The notes beneath the pieces are model-generated. The model ran no database searches. It saw only the letters and a list, made by a program, of their open reading frames with translations, and was not told the origin of the DNA. The position numbers were made by a program, and so were the translations under genes. Positions 1 to 10,682 of a DNA stretch of 64,000 nucleotides are shown here, in pieces. How positions within the stretch are numbered: position 1 is the stretch's first letter; every line of letters starts with the position of its first letter. Source of the stretch: Flaccisagitta enflata (Eukaryota > Chaetognatha > Sagittoidea > Aphragmophora); the NCBI GenBank assembly GCA_965153355.1, contig OZ231127.1, positions 65,968,001 through 66,032,000 of the forward strand, written 5' to 3'.

Positions 1-290
1 TTATGCGAGGTTATAGGATTGAAGGACGTCAAAATCGGTCTGCTCACTTCAAACGCGTGACCGACAAACGCGCGACGGTAGACAGGGAAAGTGAAGATTT
101 TGATGGGTTCGAATCCTGCTTTTTTAGCTATAAAATCAGGAATCGGCTAATGGCGGCTGCCTAGATGTTGTTATTTGATAATGATTTGTGTTCAGCAGCT
201 TCATGGCTACATTGTATAAAAAAGTACAAATCAAAACGCCGTCAGATCTACCTCACTGACTAATATTTACATGCTGCGTCATACACTCAG

Positions 291-558
291 GGGGCGTTTC
301 TAGTCAGAGACAATCGCGTTTTTAACGGGCCACTCAGTCGCTCGCTACGTTCGTTCGCTCGCTACGTTCTTTCGCTCGCACTGCTTACTCACTCTGCAGC
401 GCTCCGCTTTGCTATGCTCGCTCGCTCCATTCATAGGCTCACTCATTCACTTTGCTCACTCCCTCGTGGGACAGTTGAAATTCATAAATATGTGATCACA
501 CTGTAAACGCGTTTCACGGAACCAAACGCGTTTTTCATCCTCACTAGAAACACGCCCT
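291..558 (-). mobile_element. TTCTAGT-ended MITE-like element with GAGC-rich core
   Basis: The ends are GGGCGTTTCTAGTCAGAG and CTCACTAGAAACACGCCC, an imperfect terminal inverted repeat. Each is followed inside by an AAACGCG box. The core is a tandem-like GAGC/GAGT run (CTCGCTC on this strand). Other copies lie at 25785-26050 (same locus in the right arm) and 62161-62430, with partial ones at 32765-32905, 37117-37280, 42538-42712 and 47110-47315. There is no coding capacity, so it is probably a non-autonomous DNA element; its superfamily is not determined. Confidence 0.6.
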
Positions 559-559
559 A

Positions 560-684
560 ACTCCACTATGAAAAACGGACTCAAGAGTTTCACTTTCCCT
601 CGCTAACGACGGACCGACCGACCATCCAACCGACCAACGGACGGACATGACTTCTTATAGAAACGCGAGGACGCACCTAATTAA
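560..684 (+). mobile_element. HCG-4 element, 3' half
   Basis: A (GACC/GGAC)n tract precedes the terminal hairpin AACGCGAGGACGCACC near 662-678. The 5' end is missing. It abuts the TTCTAGT element on its left, and the same arrangement is present in the right arm at about 25660-25785. Confidence 0.5.
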
Positions 685-901
685 GCTCCATCATATCGGA
701 AAAGCAAATCTTGTGAACCAATATACCGCTAAACGACCTAGGCAGCCGCTTGCACGCGCACGCACACACACATGCGTCCAGAACACTGACGATATTTTTT
801 AAGATTTGAAGAAACTTCGCGTATCGATCGCATAAAGCGAAAGAAAAATAAAGAAACATGATTTTATCAAGTCTTATCTGAGAGTAAGATGCATCGCAAG
901 A

Positions 902-902
<1 letters not shown>

Positions 903-977
<75 letters not shown>

Positions 978-978
978 A
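903..978. repeat. (GA)n-(GAAA)n microsatellite
   Basis: A perfect GA run passes into GAAA repeats. The right-arm counterpart is at 25358-25440, in reverse. Confidence 0.95.
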
Positions 979-1212
979 TGAAAGATAGAGAGTGTGTTTG
1001 TCTGAAGAATGTAAAGTTAATATAATGTATTTCATAGCTATGAATGAAATTTGCGTAAAGTGGATGTGATCTTTTGGTCCCTTAACATCCGTTATTGGGA
1101 GGTGTAACTATATCAGTTCAGTCAACTCAGATGATTAATCTAATTAAAAAGATTATAAATTGATTAAACGAACGCGCTTTCAGCTGTTAGCCTCGTTAGA
1201 AAAAAATAACCT

Positions 1213-1536
1213 TTTTTAGTTGCGGACACGCAGGTCTATAATAGGCTTTGTCCGTCCGTCTGCCCACCCGCCCGCAACGATATTGTGACCCCGCGTCACT
1301 TGTTTAGTTGCGGACATGCAACTCTTTGATAGGCTTTGTCCATTGGTCCGTCATTCCGTGAGTTGGTTGGTTCGTTGGTCCATGTTGATGGAGTCAAAAA
1401 GTGAGAAAATGAGTATTTCAGATGCTGCAGTTATGATTGTCCGTCTGTGTTAGTATGGAGTGGGGGTAGGTATGGTTGGGGTTTGTATGCCCCTACCAAC
1501 CCGTCCGCAACGGTATTGTGACCCCGCGTCACTTGT
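1213..1536 (-). mobile_element. Two HCG-1 elements head to tail
   Basis: Read on the minus strand, each unit starts ACAAGTGACGCGGGGTCAC and ends in a GTTGCG...CGCAAC hairpin plus CTAAA. The first (1213-1303) is a short deletion derivative. The second (1302-1536) has the full body. They share a junction (TTGTTTAG near 1299-1306), so the end of one abuts the start of the next. The same pair is at 24807-25123 in the right arm. Confidence 0.7.
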
Positions 1537-1798
1537 TCAAAGATTTTTAAGGAAAAAGCGGGCTACAGTAGTTCCATATTGATACTACTGTTACTATATA
1601 ACTAAAATAACTAAAATAACATAAGCAGATCCCTTCCTTAGTGAGTAAGTTAGTCATAAGGCAGATAGCTCCTTCAAAATTGAGAAATCCGTGTTGACTC
1701 TGCACTCCTTTGCTTGTCTGTGGTGAAGACGAAAAACATCCTTGATTCGGTTCCGGCTGTCCTCTCATTTCCTTCCCTCTCCCTTTTTGCCCCCCCCC

Positions 1799-2083
<285 letters not shown>

Positions 2084-2689
2084 TATATTCACTAATGATC
2101 GCAATGGAAAGTGTGGGTGTAAGGGATTAGTCTAAATATCGGTCAGCGTTTGATCAACTGTTTTTTTGTTTGTTTGTTTCTCTTTGTTCTTTTTTAACTT
2201 ACGGAATTCTTCCGCCATCAAGTCGCGCGCCATTTTTTTTTTTCTTGATTAATTTAGAGCATCTAACTTTTTTTCCTTTTTTTGTTTTCTTGGCTCTCGT
2301 CTCTCTTTCTCTCAGTTTCTGTCTGTTAGTCTCCCCAACTTTCTTCTTATCTCTTTTTCTTAACTGTCTATAAGTCTGTCTGTATTCTGTTTGTATGGTA
2401 TTTTCATAAGCGTGAAACTGGCCTTGAATTTTCCTGTCAAAAATGTACGTCGTGACATTTTTTCTCTATTGGCTCTATCGGCATATTCATAAAAAGGTCG
2501 GAAAGGTGGACAGGAGTGGTAAGCCTTGAAAAGCGATTTTGTAATGGATAGTTGGACGGACGGACGGAAGGTAGGACAGATGGTTGAATGGACGGATGGA
2601 TGAACGGATAGAGGGATGGACGGACAGACAGATGGGACGACAGATGGTATACATGAATAAATCGATGCGGTCTTTTGTTTTTAAGATTC

Positions 2690-2812
2690 TGTAGGCGGGT
2701 TGTTATTTAGGGTTAGGGGTGGGTTTAGGGTAAGGGATGGGGTTTGAGGATGGTTTTAGGGTTAGGTATAGGGCTAGCGTTAGGGCTAAGTGAGGGTTGA
2801 GTTTTATATAAC
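2690..2812. repeat. Degenerate telomere-like TTAGGG interstitial repeats
   Basis: Many TTAGGG and close variants (TTTAGGG, GTTAGGT, GTTAGGGC) within 120 bp. The right arm has the reverse complement (CCCTAA variants) at about 23710-23830. The array is degenerate, so it is interstitial and not a functional telomere end. Confidence 0.6.
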
Positions 2813-2920
2813 ACGACCCGAATCTGGTCGAATTAAAGGTTCGCCTTAGCGTGAAATCCCGAGAAAAAAAAAACAAAAGTATCGAAACATCTAATCAAGA
2901 ATCGCCGGACAGATTTACCA

Positions 2921-3000
2921 ACCGACAGTCCCAACAAGTGACCGACAGTCCCAACAAGTGACCGACAGTCCCAACAAGTGACCGACAGTCCCAACAAGTG
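2921..3000 (+). repeat. Four exact 20-bp tandem repeats ending in the HCG-1 start
   Basis: Unit ACCGACAGTCCCAACAAGTG repeats exactly at 2921, 2941, 2961 and 2981. The last part of each unit, ACAAGTG, is the 5' terminus of the HCG-1 element that starts at 2994. The array therefore looks like amplification of the flank plus element terminus. The mirror copy is at about 23517-23597. Confidence 0.9.
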
Positions 3001-3180
3001 ACGCAGGGTCACGATATCGTTGCGGACGGGTGTGCAGGGGCATCCAACCCCCATCCCAAACTCAAATGTAAACAAAAAGTATCAAAAACGCTTGTTGTTT
3101 CACTTTCAACTCGATCATCACGGACGGACCGACAGACGGACGGACAAAGTCTCTTATGGAGTTGCGTTTCCGCAACTACA
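2994..3180 (+). mobile_element. HCG-1 element, near complete
   Basis: It starts ACAAGTGACGCAGGGTCAC (stem GTGAC/GTCAC), then subterminal GTTGCGGACGGG, the body CCAACCCCCATCC, a (GGAC/CGAC)n tract, TCTTATGGAG, and the hairpin GTTGCGTTTCCGCAAC followed by TACA. No coding capacity. The inverted-arm counterpart is 23337-23523. Confidence 0.75.
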
Positions 3181-3368
3181 CGCCGTATTTTTTATAAGAA
3201 CACAGATTTTTGAAGTGAGGCTCAGCGTTCTTATTTTCTAACTTAGTTTCAAGGCTCAAACGTTCTTAACCCGTTCTTATTTTTGTAGCATTGGAGATTC
3301 TTTATCATAGTTGTAAGCTATTCATGATCAATTAAATAATTGTACTTTATTCTCAGTCCATACAAAAT

Positions 3369-3378
3369 NNNNNNNNNN
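3369..3378. other. Assembly gap (10 N)
   Basis: A run of ten N exactly where the left inverted arm stops matching the right arm. A round-number gap usually marks scaffold joining, not a measured length. Confidence 0.99.
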
Positions 3379-3663
3379 CATCAAATCATCAAAAAATTGG
3401 TGATATAAATGAAGCCCTTCAAATTTTCAAGCAGCCCACGGAAACCGCATCTGCCTAGCTCAACGCGTTTAGAAGTAATTAAAAAAAGAGTGAAAAGATA
3501 TCATCAGAAGATTGTGTAGAAATGGCAAAAGTGAAAGTGAAGTATTTCAGTCAAAGTTAAATAGCTCTTAAACGCATAGAGCTATAAGGATGCGGTTTGC
3601 GTCAATCTCTGGCAAATTTGAAGGGCTTTAATTGTCTCACCAATTTTTTGATGATTTGTTGAT
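3379..3663. mobile_element. MITE-like foldback element with ~100-bp inverted ends
   Basis: The first ~50 bases (ATCATCAAAAAATTGGTGA ... AAGCCCTTCAAATTT) are the imperfect reverse complement of 3612-3663. Pairing continues inward through ACCGCATC and AACGCGTTT against AAACGCAT and GGATGCGGT. It leaves a ~90-bp unpaired centre and has no coding frame. The left end touches the gap, so a few terminal bases and the target duplication may be missing. Confidence 0.7.
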
Positions 3664-3729
3664 TCTAACCTGAGATATGCATGTAAACATACCGAAAGAT
3701 TTTTTCCGCCCAGATAGTAACTGAATAAA

Positions 3730-3939
3730 ACAAGTGACGCGGGGTCACAATATCGTTAAGGACGGGTGGGCAGCGGCATCCTACCCCCATCCATACCTCA
3801 TGCCCCTTTCACAGACACAAATAACCATCTAAAACGTTCATTTCCGCACTTTTCGACTCGTTTCCACGGACGGACCGACGGACCGACGGACCGACGGACG
3901 GAAAAAGCCTCTTATAGAGTTGCATGTCCGCAACTAAAC
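3730..3939 (+). mobile_element. HCG-1 element, complete
   Basis: ACAAG plus hairpin GTGACGCGGGGTCAC, body CCTACCCCCATCC, TTTTCGACTCG, (GGACCGAC)n, CTCTTATAGAG and terminal hairpin GTTGCATGTCCGCAAC with CTAAA. The 5' subterminal box is eroded (GTTAAGGACGGG). Confidence 0.8.
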
Positions 3940-4695
3940 GTAAAAAAGAAGATGTGCGATTTTTCCGGGAATAGGAAAAAATGAGCGAAATATGTTACAC
4001 ACATACAGAAAAATCAACAATTCCATCTAAACATAGATGATTGATGAGTTCGATATACCGAAACAAGGCCAACACATTTAAGACGGCTAACTTTTGACCA
4101 AAAAAGGCTTTGGATCACCATGATTTCGCATATGATATGGATGCCAAAAGCCACCCGACACCTGACAAATTTGTTCAAGGCTTCCTAAAATACTCCCCGG
4201 GGGTACGTCTGGCAATGTATGGATGTTTTAACTGGATACATGGGGCGAAAATATCGAAAAAAGAATGAAAATTGCACAGAAACGGTAAATTTGGTGTTGC
4301 AATTTTGGTAACGGCATGGGCTTTGAAAGTGTATTTCCTCCAAGGCATGTATGTTTTCATTATTTTTTTTGTTTGGACGTGCTATTCACGTACCCAGGCG
4401 TATGGTTTAGGGCTGTCATGGACCAGAATTGACGCTTACTGTTAGAATTCTGTTGTTTTGGTTGCGATATGCAGTCACAAAGTTAATTTGCATTTCGCAA
4501 ATAGATGAACAAAAAATAAAGATTCCAACTCGGTATGACAGTAAAAAGTTCCCTGAATGCGTGGGATCAATGCAGTATCACCTAGTGATATCGTTCCACC
4601 TGAAACAACGACCAGAATACCATTTATGTAGTCAGAATTACAGAAATTCGTTGGAAAATGAGCGAGATTGAGATTCTTAGAAAAAATTATTTTCT
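3940..4695. other. No gene recognised
   Basis: AT-rich sequence without a convincing coding frame, long repeat or RNA gene. Open frames are under 85 codons and show no motif. Confidence 0.6.
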
Positions 4696-4840
4696 GTGGA
4701 CGAAATTATATTACGGCTACAAAATCATATTTTTTGCATTTCCAAAAACATAATCCTCTCCGCAATCGAATTTGGAAGGCGACTATGTTTTTCATTTTTC
4801 CATTTTTTCATTTTCTATGCAAAGATATAATTTCGTCCAC
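4696..4840. mobile_element. Short element with 15-bp perfect inverted ends
   Basis: GTGGACGAAATTATA at 4696-4710 is the exact reverse complement of TATAATTTCGTCCAC at 4826-4840, enclosing 115 bp of AT-rich DNA. The size and perfect ends suggest a MITE. No clear target duplication is visible. Confidence 0.5.
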
Positions 4841-4911
4841 CCACTTGTCACGCTTCAAAATCAACATTTTTTTCTGGTACGAGCTTCTTTTAAGGAATGA
4901 CCAGGAACACG

Positions 4912-4978
4912 GAGATTAAACAGAGAGAGAAAGACAGAGTTAGATTGAAAGGCAGACCGAAGGACCGTCAGAGTCAAA

Positions 4979-5055
<77 letters not shown>

Positions 5056-5199
5056 AAGACAAACAGACAGAAAAAGCGACTGAAACAGAAAGGCAAGCAT
5101 GACCGTCAGAGTCAAAAGAGACAGACAGACAGACAGACAGACAGAAAGACAAACAGACAGACACTGTTAGTTCTAAAGTCGCGTGTCTGCGGCTAAAAA
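4912..5199 (+). mobile_element. (GACA)n-rich HCG-like element
   Basis: Two blocks of (ACAG)n, 4980-5056 and 5120-5162, each preceded by GACCGTCAGAGTCAAAAG, so the unit is partly duplicated. The right end has the hairpin-like GTCGCGTGTCTGCGGC followed by TAAAAA, the HCG 3' end. No 5' HCG hairpin is seen. Confidence 0.5.
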
Positions 5200-5228
5200 T
5201 AATGAGGAGTAGAGGTAGATGATGAGTA

Positions 5229-5262
5229 CAGTTGAACCCCGCAATAACGCATTTTTCGCGTT
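5229..5262. mobile_element. Solitary pogo/Tigger-like terminal sequence
   Basis: TACAGTTGAACCCCGCAATA followed by ACGC-rich sequence resembles the terminal repeats of pogo/Tigger-group Tc1-mariner elements, including the preceding TA. The opposite end was not found nearby; a solo end or chance match. Confidence 0.35.
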
Positions 5263-5275
5263 TTAAACTTGAGCG

Positions 5276-5594
5276 TGATGAACCAATGGACCGATGGAAA
5301 GATTGACAGATGGACAAAGACTCATATAGAGTTGCCTGTCCGCATGAAAAGGCCGGATACACGGCTACCCTAGTCGCGTGCGGGACGGCAGGAGTAGTGC
5401 TGGAGAAGGTCACTAGGGCATCTGGGCAGGAGCTGTATGCTCAAAAAGCTCAAAAACGCCAAAAAAGTAAAAATGGGACCGACCGACCGACCAACCAACC
5501 GACTAACCGACATACCGACCAACTGACCAACCAACCAACCGACCAACCAACCAACCGACCAACCGACATAGCAACGTAGCACGCGACTAAAAAT
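5276..5594 (+). mobile_element. HCG-3 element next to an HCG-2 3' fragment
   Basis: 5276-5347 is the 3' part of an HCG-1/2 copy (GGACCGATGG ... AGAGTTGCCTGTCCGC). It runs into a GGCCGGATACACGGC hairpin and the subterminal box AGTCGCGTGCGGGAC (about 5350-5384). The copy then has a (GACCGACCAACC)n tract and ends GTAGCACGCGACTAAAAA. The box AGTCGCGTGC and the end GCACGCGACT are reverse complements. Confidence 0.7.
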
Positions 5595-6017
5595 ACTACT
5601 TATGACATTATTCATTAAGACGGTGCGTTTGCAAAAGAGGAATTTTATATGTCAGCAAATATTTATAAAAAATAGTTAGACAAATAAGATTTTTAAGCTA
5701 TTTTTTAATATTTCATCAAATGTTTTGTTGAAAAATATATAAATTATATAAAATGTACTATATATATGTATTCTAATTACTTCACTATCAGTTTATATAC
5801 CCTACAAGCTTGAAAAATTAGAAAAAAACCTAAATACTTATAGTTATTAATTTTCAGGTTAAATTTTATTATAATTTATTAATAAATCAAAATTTTGCAT
5901 TCAGATTTTCTCAAATAACATATTTGAAATACTACTATATAATATTCTTGTTACTTTCAATGAAAAATGTATATCATTTTAAACCTTCAGTGAGCCTTCA
6001 AATTCTGCCATCACATG
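5595..6017. other. AT-rich, no gene
   Basis: Very AT-rich sequence with TATATA runs. No coding frame or repeat end recognised. Confidence 0.6.
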
Positions 6018-6293
6018 CAAGCCGTCTTAAGTCGCGTGTGGGACATGAATAGCTTAAGATGACTTATATTGACTTCAAATGACTCAAGATGACCTAAAAT
6101 GACTTAAAATGACTTAAAACGACTTAGAATGACTAAAAATGACTTATAATGGCATTTGGGAAGAAGCTGTGAGTCCAAAAAGCTTGAAAGCGCCCAAAAA
6201 GTAAAAAGAGGACCGACCGACCAACCGACCGACCGACCAACCGACGGACCGACAAAGCAGGGTGTAGAGTCGCGTAGCACGCGACTAAAAATG
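6018..6293 (+). mobile_element. HCG-3 element with GACTTAAAAT minisatellite
   Basis: The subterminal box AAGTCGCGTGTGGGAC is followed by about ten copies of a 10-bp repeat (GACTTAAAAT and variants) at 6057-6150. A conserved HCG-3 block follows (GGGAAGAAGCTGTGAGTC, AAAAGTAAAAA), then (GACCGACCAACC)n and the end GTAGCACGCGACTAAAAA. Compared with 5348-5594, the inner repeat is an insertion between shared blocks. Confidence 0.7.
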
Positions 6294-7055
6294 GTCGTAG
6301 ATTAGTTAGACTGCGGTTGTAATTCATGAATGCAAAATGCATGAAAGTAATTCATGAAAAGATTAGCTCTGGGCCATATATGAGCAAGAGGGAAGGACAT
6401 AAAACCACAATTCAATGCTCATTTTTTTACTTTTATTTTCAATTTACGGACACCTTCCGATTTGTTCCCGTTTTCAACTTTCTCACAAATAAATCTTGAT
6501 CCAAAGTGCGAATATACTTAAACTTGCCCAGAGGCACGGTTTCTTTTATGATTGAGGGCGCTTTTGTAAATTGCCTACCGCATCCATTCCATGATCCCAC
6601 CCTCCCACCACCCCGACGCCCCTCTCATTCTTCAGCAGTGTGCCGTGATTTTTAATTTGATTCATTGACATCTCACGAATTTGAAAGTACAATCGTTTTG
6701 TGGAAAACTAGGAGTGGTGCGCGTATTAACTAGTCACTTAGGGTTCACAAGGCCCTCTTCCGTTTATTTCAGTTTGGGTTTAGTGAGGGATATTGTTCCA
6801 CCTATCATATGAAAGTTGGACAACATTAAATCCTTTTATTGAAAAAAAAATCTATTTATGTAATTGGACTTTTTGAAATTGAGTTTTCCATTTTCAATTT
6901 GCAGCAGTTGTGAATGCAGGGCCATTTCCCGACTGGGATGATACATATCTTTTATATACACAGCTGAGAAAGAATTAATTTTTCTCTTTCAAATGGCGCC
7001 AACCAGAAGTCTCCAAGATTATTAGTTTGGAGTTATGAATTTTTGCGTAAATCGA
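6294..7055. other. No gene recognised
   Basis: Mixed AT-rich sequence. I see no coding frame, RNA gene or repeat end that can be supported. Confidence 0.55.
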
Positions 7056-7056
7056 A

Positions 7057-7131
<75 letters not shown>

Positions 7132-7150
7132 GAAAGAGAAAGAGAAAGTT

Positions 7151-7223
<73 letters not shown>
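7056..7223. repeat. (GA)n-(AAAGAG)n-(AC)n compound microsatellite
   Basis: GA, then AGAAAG hexamers, then about 36 AC units ending at 7222, followed by three copies of AGTCAACAC near 7236-7262. All overlapping open frames are low-complexity. Confidence 0.95.
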
Positions 7224-7224
<1 letters not shown>

Positions 7225-7906
7225 TCATGCACCCACACAGTCAACACAGTCAACACAGTCAATCAGACAGCATGAGATGCACTCACAGAAAAACATGCAC
7301 TGAAAAAAAGAGACTCCCATTTACGACTTTTTTCCAGTCGGCGAGAGTCGCCTTTATTGGTACATTTAGATACATCTGGAGATTTTTTAGCGTAATCACG
7401 GCATCTGCCAAGACGACAAAAAAAAAAACGGCCTGTTTTTTGTTTTACAATTTCTTTTAAATTGTACGATGTGCAAAGAAGAAAAGAAAACCCCAACATT
7501 TGGCCCTTTGGCTCTTCTTTTTCAAGTGTTTATATCCTCCCACGCCGCCCCCAAAACTCTGTACTTATAGAAGGAGAAGAAGAAGAAAAAAAAACTCAGC
7601 TGTGTCGACTTGAAAAAGGTTTCAGATGTTTAAAAAAGATGAAAAAAAAAAAAAAAAAGAAAGGTTTTTAAACATTTAAAAAAATTTCTTTAAAAAGATT
7701 TTTTAAGACCTTCGCCGCAGACAGAAAAAATAGCTTGGAGTTAAGAGAGGGCGCAATCAGTGAAGCCGATGCAAATAAAAGGAGAAATTACATGTAAAGT
7801 GAGAGAGAGAGAGAGAGAGAGAGGGGCAGAAGGGGGATAGAGACAGAGTCAGACAGTAAGCCAGACATCACAAACAGCTAGAATTGATAGACAGACAAAC
7901 GTGCTT
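7224..7906. other. No gene; A-rich and short GA tracts
   Basis: Contains A-rich runs (7580-7670) and a (GA)n at 7800-7824. A TTAAAAA-rich inverted patch lies around 7640-7710. No coding evidence. Confidence 0.55.
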
Positions 7907-8160
7907 TTTAGTCGCGTGCACGCGATTCTACAACCCGCTTTGTCCATCCGTCGGTTGGTCGGTCACATTTTACTTTTTTTCATGATCTTTTTTCTTTGAC
8001 CTCACTTCTCCTGCCCAAATGGTCTAGTGCCCGCGATTCTACGACCCGCTAGGTCGGTCGGTCGGTCGGTTGGTCAGGTCGGTCGGTCGGTTGGTCGGTC
8101 GGTCGGTCGGTCGGTCGGTCGGTCGGTCGGTCGGTCGTTGGTCGGTCGGTCCGGTCGGGT
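7907..8160 (-). mobile_element. HCG-3 element with expanded (GGTC)n
   Basis: It opens with the perfect-type palindrome GTCGCGTGCACGCGAT at 7911-7926, followed by TCTACAACCCGCTTTGTCC. A second start-like block, CCCGCGATTCTACGACCCGC, at 8032-8051 leads into about 90 bp of GGTC repeats. The 5' terminus (minus strand) is replaced by the TAGTCC minisatellite. Confidence 0.65.
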
Positions 8161-8420
8161 TCCGCCCAGTAGTCCTACAGTACTTTGTACTACCACCCAG
8201 TAGTCCTTCTGCCCATTAGTCCTCCTGCCCACTAGTCCTCCAGCCCACTAGTCCTCTTATCCACTAGTCCTATAAGGGAATGCCACTAGTCCTAAGCAGA
8301 AAAACACAAGGCATTCCACTAGTCCTAACACACCTTTGTAAAACCAAGCCCAGTAGCCCAGTAGTCCTAAGGCAAATCTCAACATTCCTGTCAAGGCCCA
8401 CTAGTCCTACATCCAATCAA
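8161..8420. repeat. CAGTAGTCCT / CACTAGTCCT minisatellite
   Basis: At least twelve copies of CC(A/C)(C/G)TAGTCCT at irregular 15-25 bp spacing. The related array at 17515-17735 is on the opposite strand and also directly abuts an HCG-3 (GGTC)n tract, so the minisatellite appears to belong to that element type. Confidence 0.8.
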
Positions 8421-8548
8421 GTCTGTTATTTGATTCAAAATGCATTTATACCTGTGCATGAGCTGTTCAAACTGACAAGGCTGCTCATCAATTCGGGAGA
8501 TAATTCGCTATATGCCCGCACTGTATGCCTTTTTTCTGTATTCCCAGG

Positions 8549-9304
8549 CCTTAATTTAGAGCGTGCCCGAGGCACTCTGTGTTACTGTCAGGCACGCTGT
8601 TTTTGCTGATGGCGTGCCCGGCTAGCACTCACTAATCACAGCAGGCTAACTGAATTTCATGAAGGATGACATTTTGGTATAGATGTATTTCATCTCTAAA
8701 AGAATGATCATTAATTCATTTGAATACTCTTTTGATCTATCCATTTATACGTTAATTGTTTCATTCATCAATTCAGTCATTCATTCATTGATTTATTCAT
8801 TCAGTTAATCATTCATTCAGTTATTCAAACATTCAGTTATTCAAACATTCAGTTATTTATTCATTCAGTTGTTATTACATTTCTCCATTCACTCATGCAA
8901 TCACTCATTCACCTATTCTTTTTTTATTTCTTAAATGGAATTGAATTGCTTGAATTTCATTTAAAGTTGGATTTTTTTTTAAGAACTCATTCAAATGAAT
9001 GGATCATAGATCTCAGATTTTTTTTCTCATTTATTTATTCAGATATCGATTTACCTGTTCATACATTCTCAAAGGAGAATTATAAATTTTCTAACTTAAA
9101 AGATTATCAATTTCAGATTTATCCCGTGTTTTGCATTCATTCTTTGGATGAATGCTCATTTTCTAGTGGAATTGCCTTTATCAAGTATGTTTGTATCATT
9201 GCATGATAGAATCAAGTGTGAATATAAAAGTGAGGTTGAAATCCGGGCACGCTCATCCTCTGTTGGGCACGCTGTAATTGTGACACAGAATTACTAAATT
9301 AAGG
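8549..9304. mobile_element. 756-bp element with CCTTAATTTAG inverted ends and GTGCCC clusters
   Basis: The 11-bp ends CCTTAATTTAG (8549-8559) and CTAAATTAAGG (9294-9304) are exact inverted repeats. Just inside each end are clusters of GCGTGCCC/GGGCACGC: three near 8560-8622 and two near 9244-9272, in opposite senses. The core is rich in ATTCA repeats (8690-8905). No protein recognised. A similar plan with GGGCCCG boxes occurs at 48705 and 51312. Confidence 0.6.
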
Positions 9305-10478
9305 TCTGTGTATTCCCCTTTCCTATGCTTATGCTCTATGCCCATAGATGGACCAATCAGAGAGTGTTTTGTGGGGTATGCCCTATCCCAGACCTAATCA
9401 GATAGCAAGTTGGCTGTTTAACAGTCAGGAACCTTGAAACTTAGGATTTGAGTAATTTATGATATTCCTAATTAGATTCATAAGGAGATGGTCCAATAAT
9501 TTAAGCAATAAGTTGCTGCAAATTGCTGTAAATACAGGGAATACTGCACTAACCGGGACAAAAAAAAAGAAATATGATTTGAAAACAGATTCTGATAGAT
9601 CTTTAAAATCGATTTTATGTCATCAAGAAAAATTATAACTGAATAACACCTGTCCACTAATTATTGTCAAGCTAGTGCTAAAACTATACATGCCCTGCTA
9701 CTACTGTTGATAAACGATACAAATCCCTGATGTAATATATTCGATGAGTGTTTTGCAATATATTCCACATTATTTTTTGTATTTTGTACCAATTAGGATG
9801 CTTTTTTTAAACTTTGTCACCTCTTGACAACTAACAAACAACACCAAGGTACAAATTTTTTTCACAACTTTGGTTTGAATTTTGATAGGAAATTTTTCAG
9901 AAAATCAATTGAAATCCATGGGCAAATTAAAGAACTTTTCATAAGCTGTTTAGTCGTGAAATCCGCATCTGATTATCTATCTTTATGTAGATTTGGTGAA
10001 CATCTGAAGTTGATTAGGTTTTTCTGGTAATTTTGCCATGATTTGCATAGGGATTATTTTTACTGATTTTGATCTTATTTGATTATGCACATGGCAATTG
10101 AGGTGAAATTCATGAGCAAAATGAAAATTTTTCAAGCTCTAGCTGATAGGAAAATTGGCATATGGCTAAATATGTCTTCTTAGATTTGACAGTTGTTTGA
10201 TCTTTTGACAATAATAAGTGTACAGGTGTTAGTACACTGAAAGTTAGCATATCAGCAGTCTATGGACAAAACAACAATCACAATTTTTGCTAATTACTGG
10301 TAACATGCTGTGGTGTGATATATTTCATAATGTAGGCCTATAATTGCCTCATAGAAAATTACTAAGGACTGCAGGGTACGACAAAGTGCCCAAGCACGCA
10401 AGCATTGCTTGTAGGCAGGAAGCAAATTTTGTAGCCAGGGACATAGGGGATAAATTGAAATAAAATGAAAACCAATAA
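9305..10478. other. No gene recognised
   Basis: AT-rich. The stretch 9305-9400 (CCTATGC ... GGACCAATCAGAG) has an inverted relative at about 17400-17480. The rest shows no coding or repeat structure that I can support. Confidence 0.55.
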
Positions 10479-10682
10479 ACAAGTGACGCAGGGTCACAAA
10501 CTGGAACTTACAATATTGTTGCAGATGGGTGGGCAGGAGCATCAAACATCCCCACATCAAGCATCCACACATAAACATACTCAAACAGTATGCAAAACAC
10601 CTATTTTTCCACTTTTTGACTCGATCATAATGGACCGATGGACAGATGAACTAACAAAGCCTCCAATAAAGTTGCGTGTCTA
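10479..10682 (+). mobile_element. HCG-1 element, eroded
   Basis: ACAAGTGACGCAGGGTCAC start, GTTGCAGATGGGTGGGCAGG, TTTTTGACTCG and a short degenerate GGACCGATGGAC tract. It ends AAGTTGCGTGTC without the second hairpin arm. Confidence 0.7.

Noticed and set aside
95-125. tRNA T-arm-like GGGTTCGAATCC
   Set aside because: The stem does not pair and no D or anticodon arm exists upstream.
2690-2812. A true telomere end
   Set aside because: Degenerate and internal, present in both arms.
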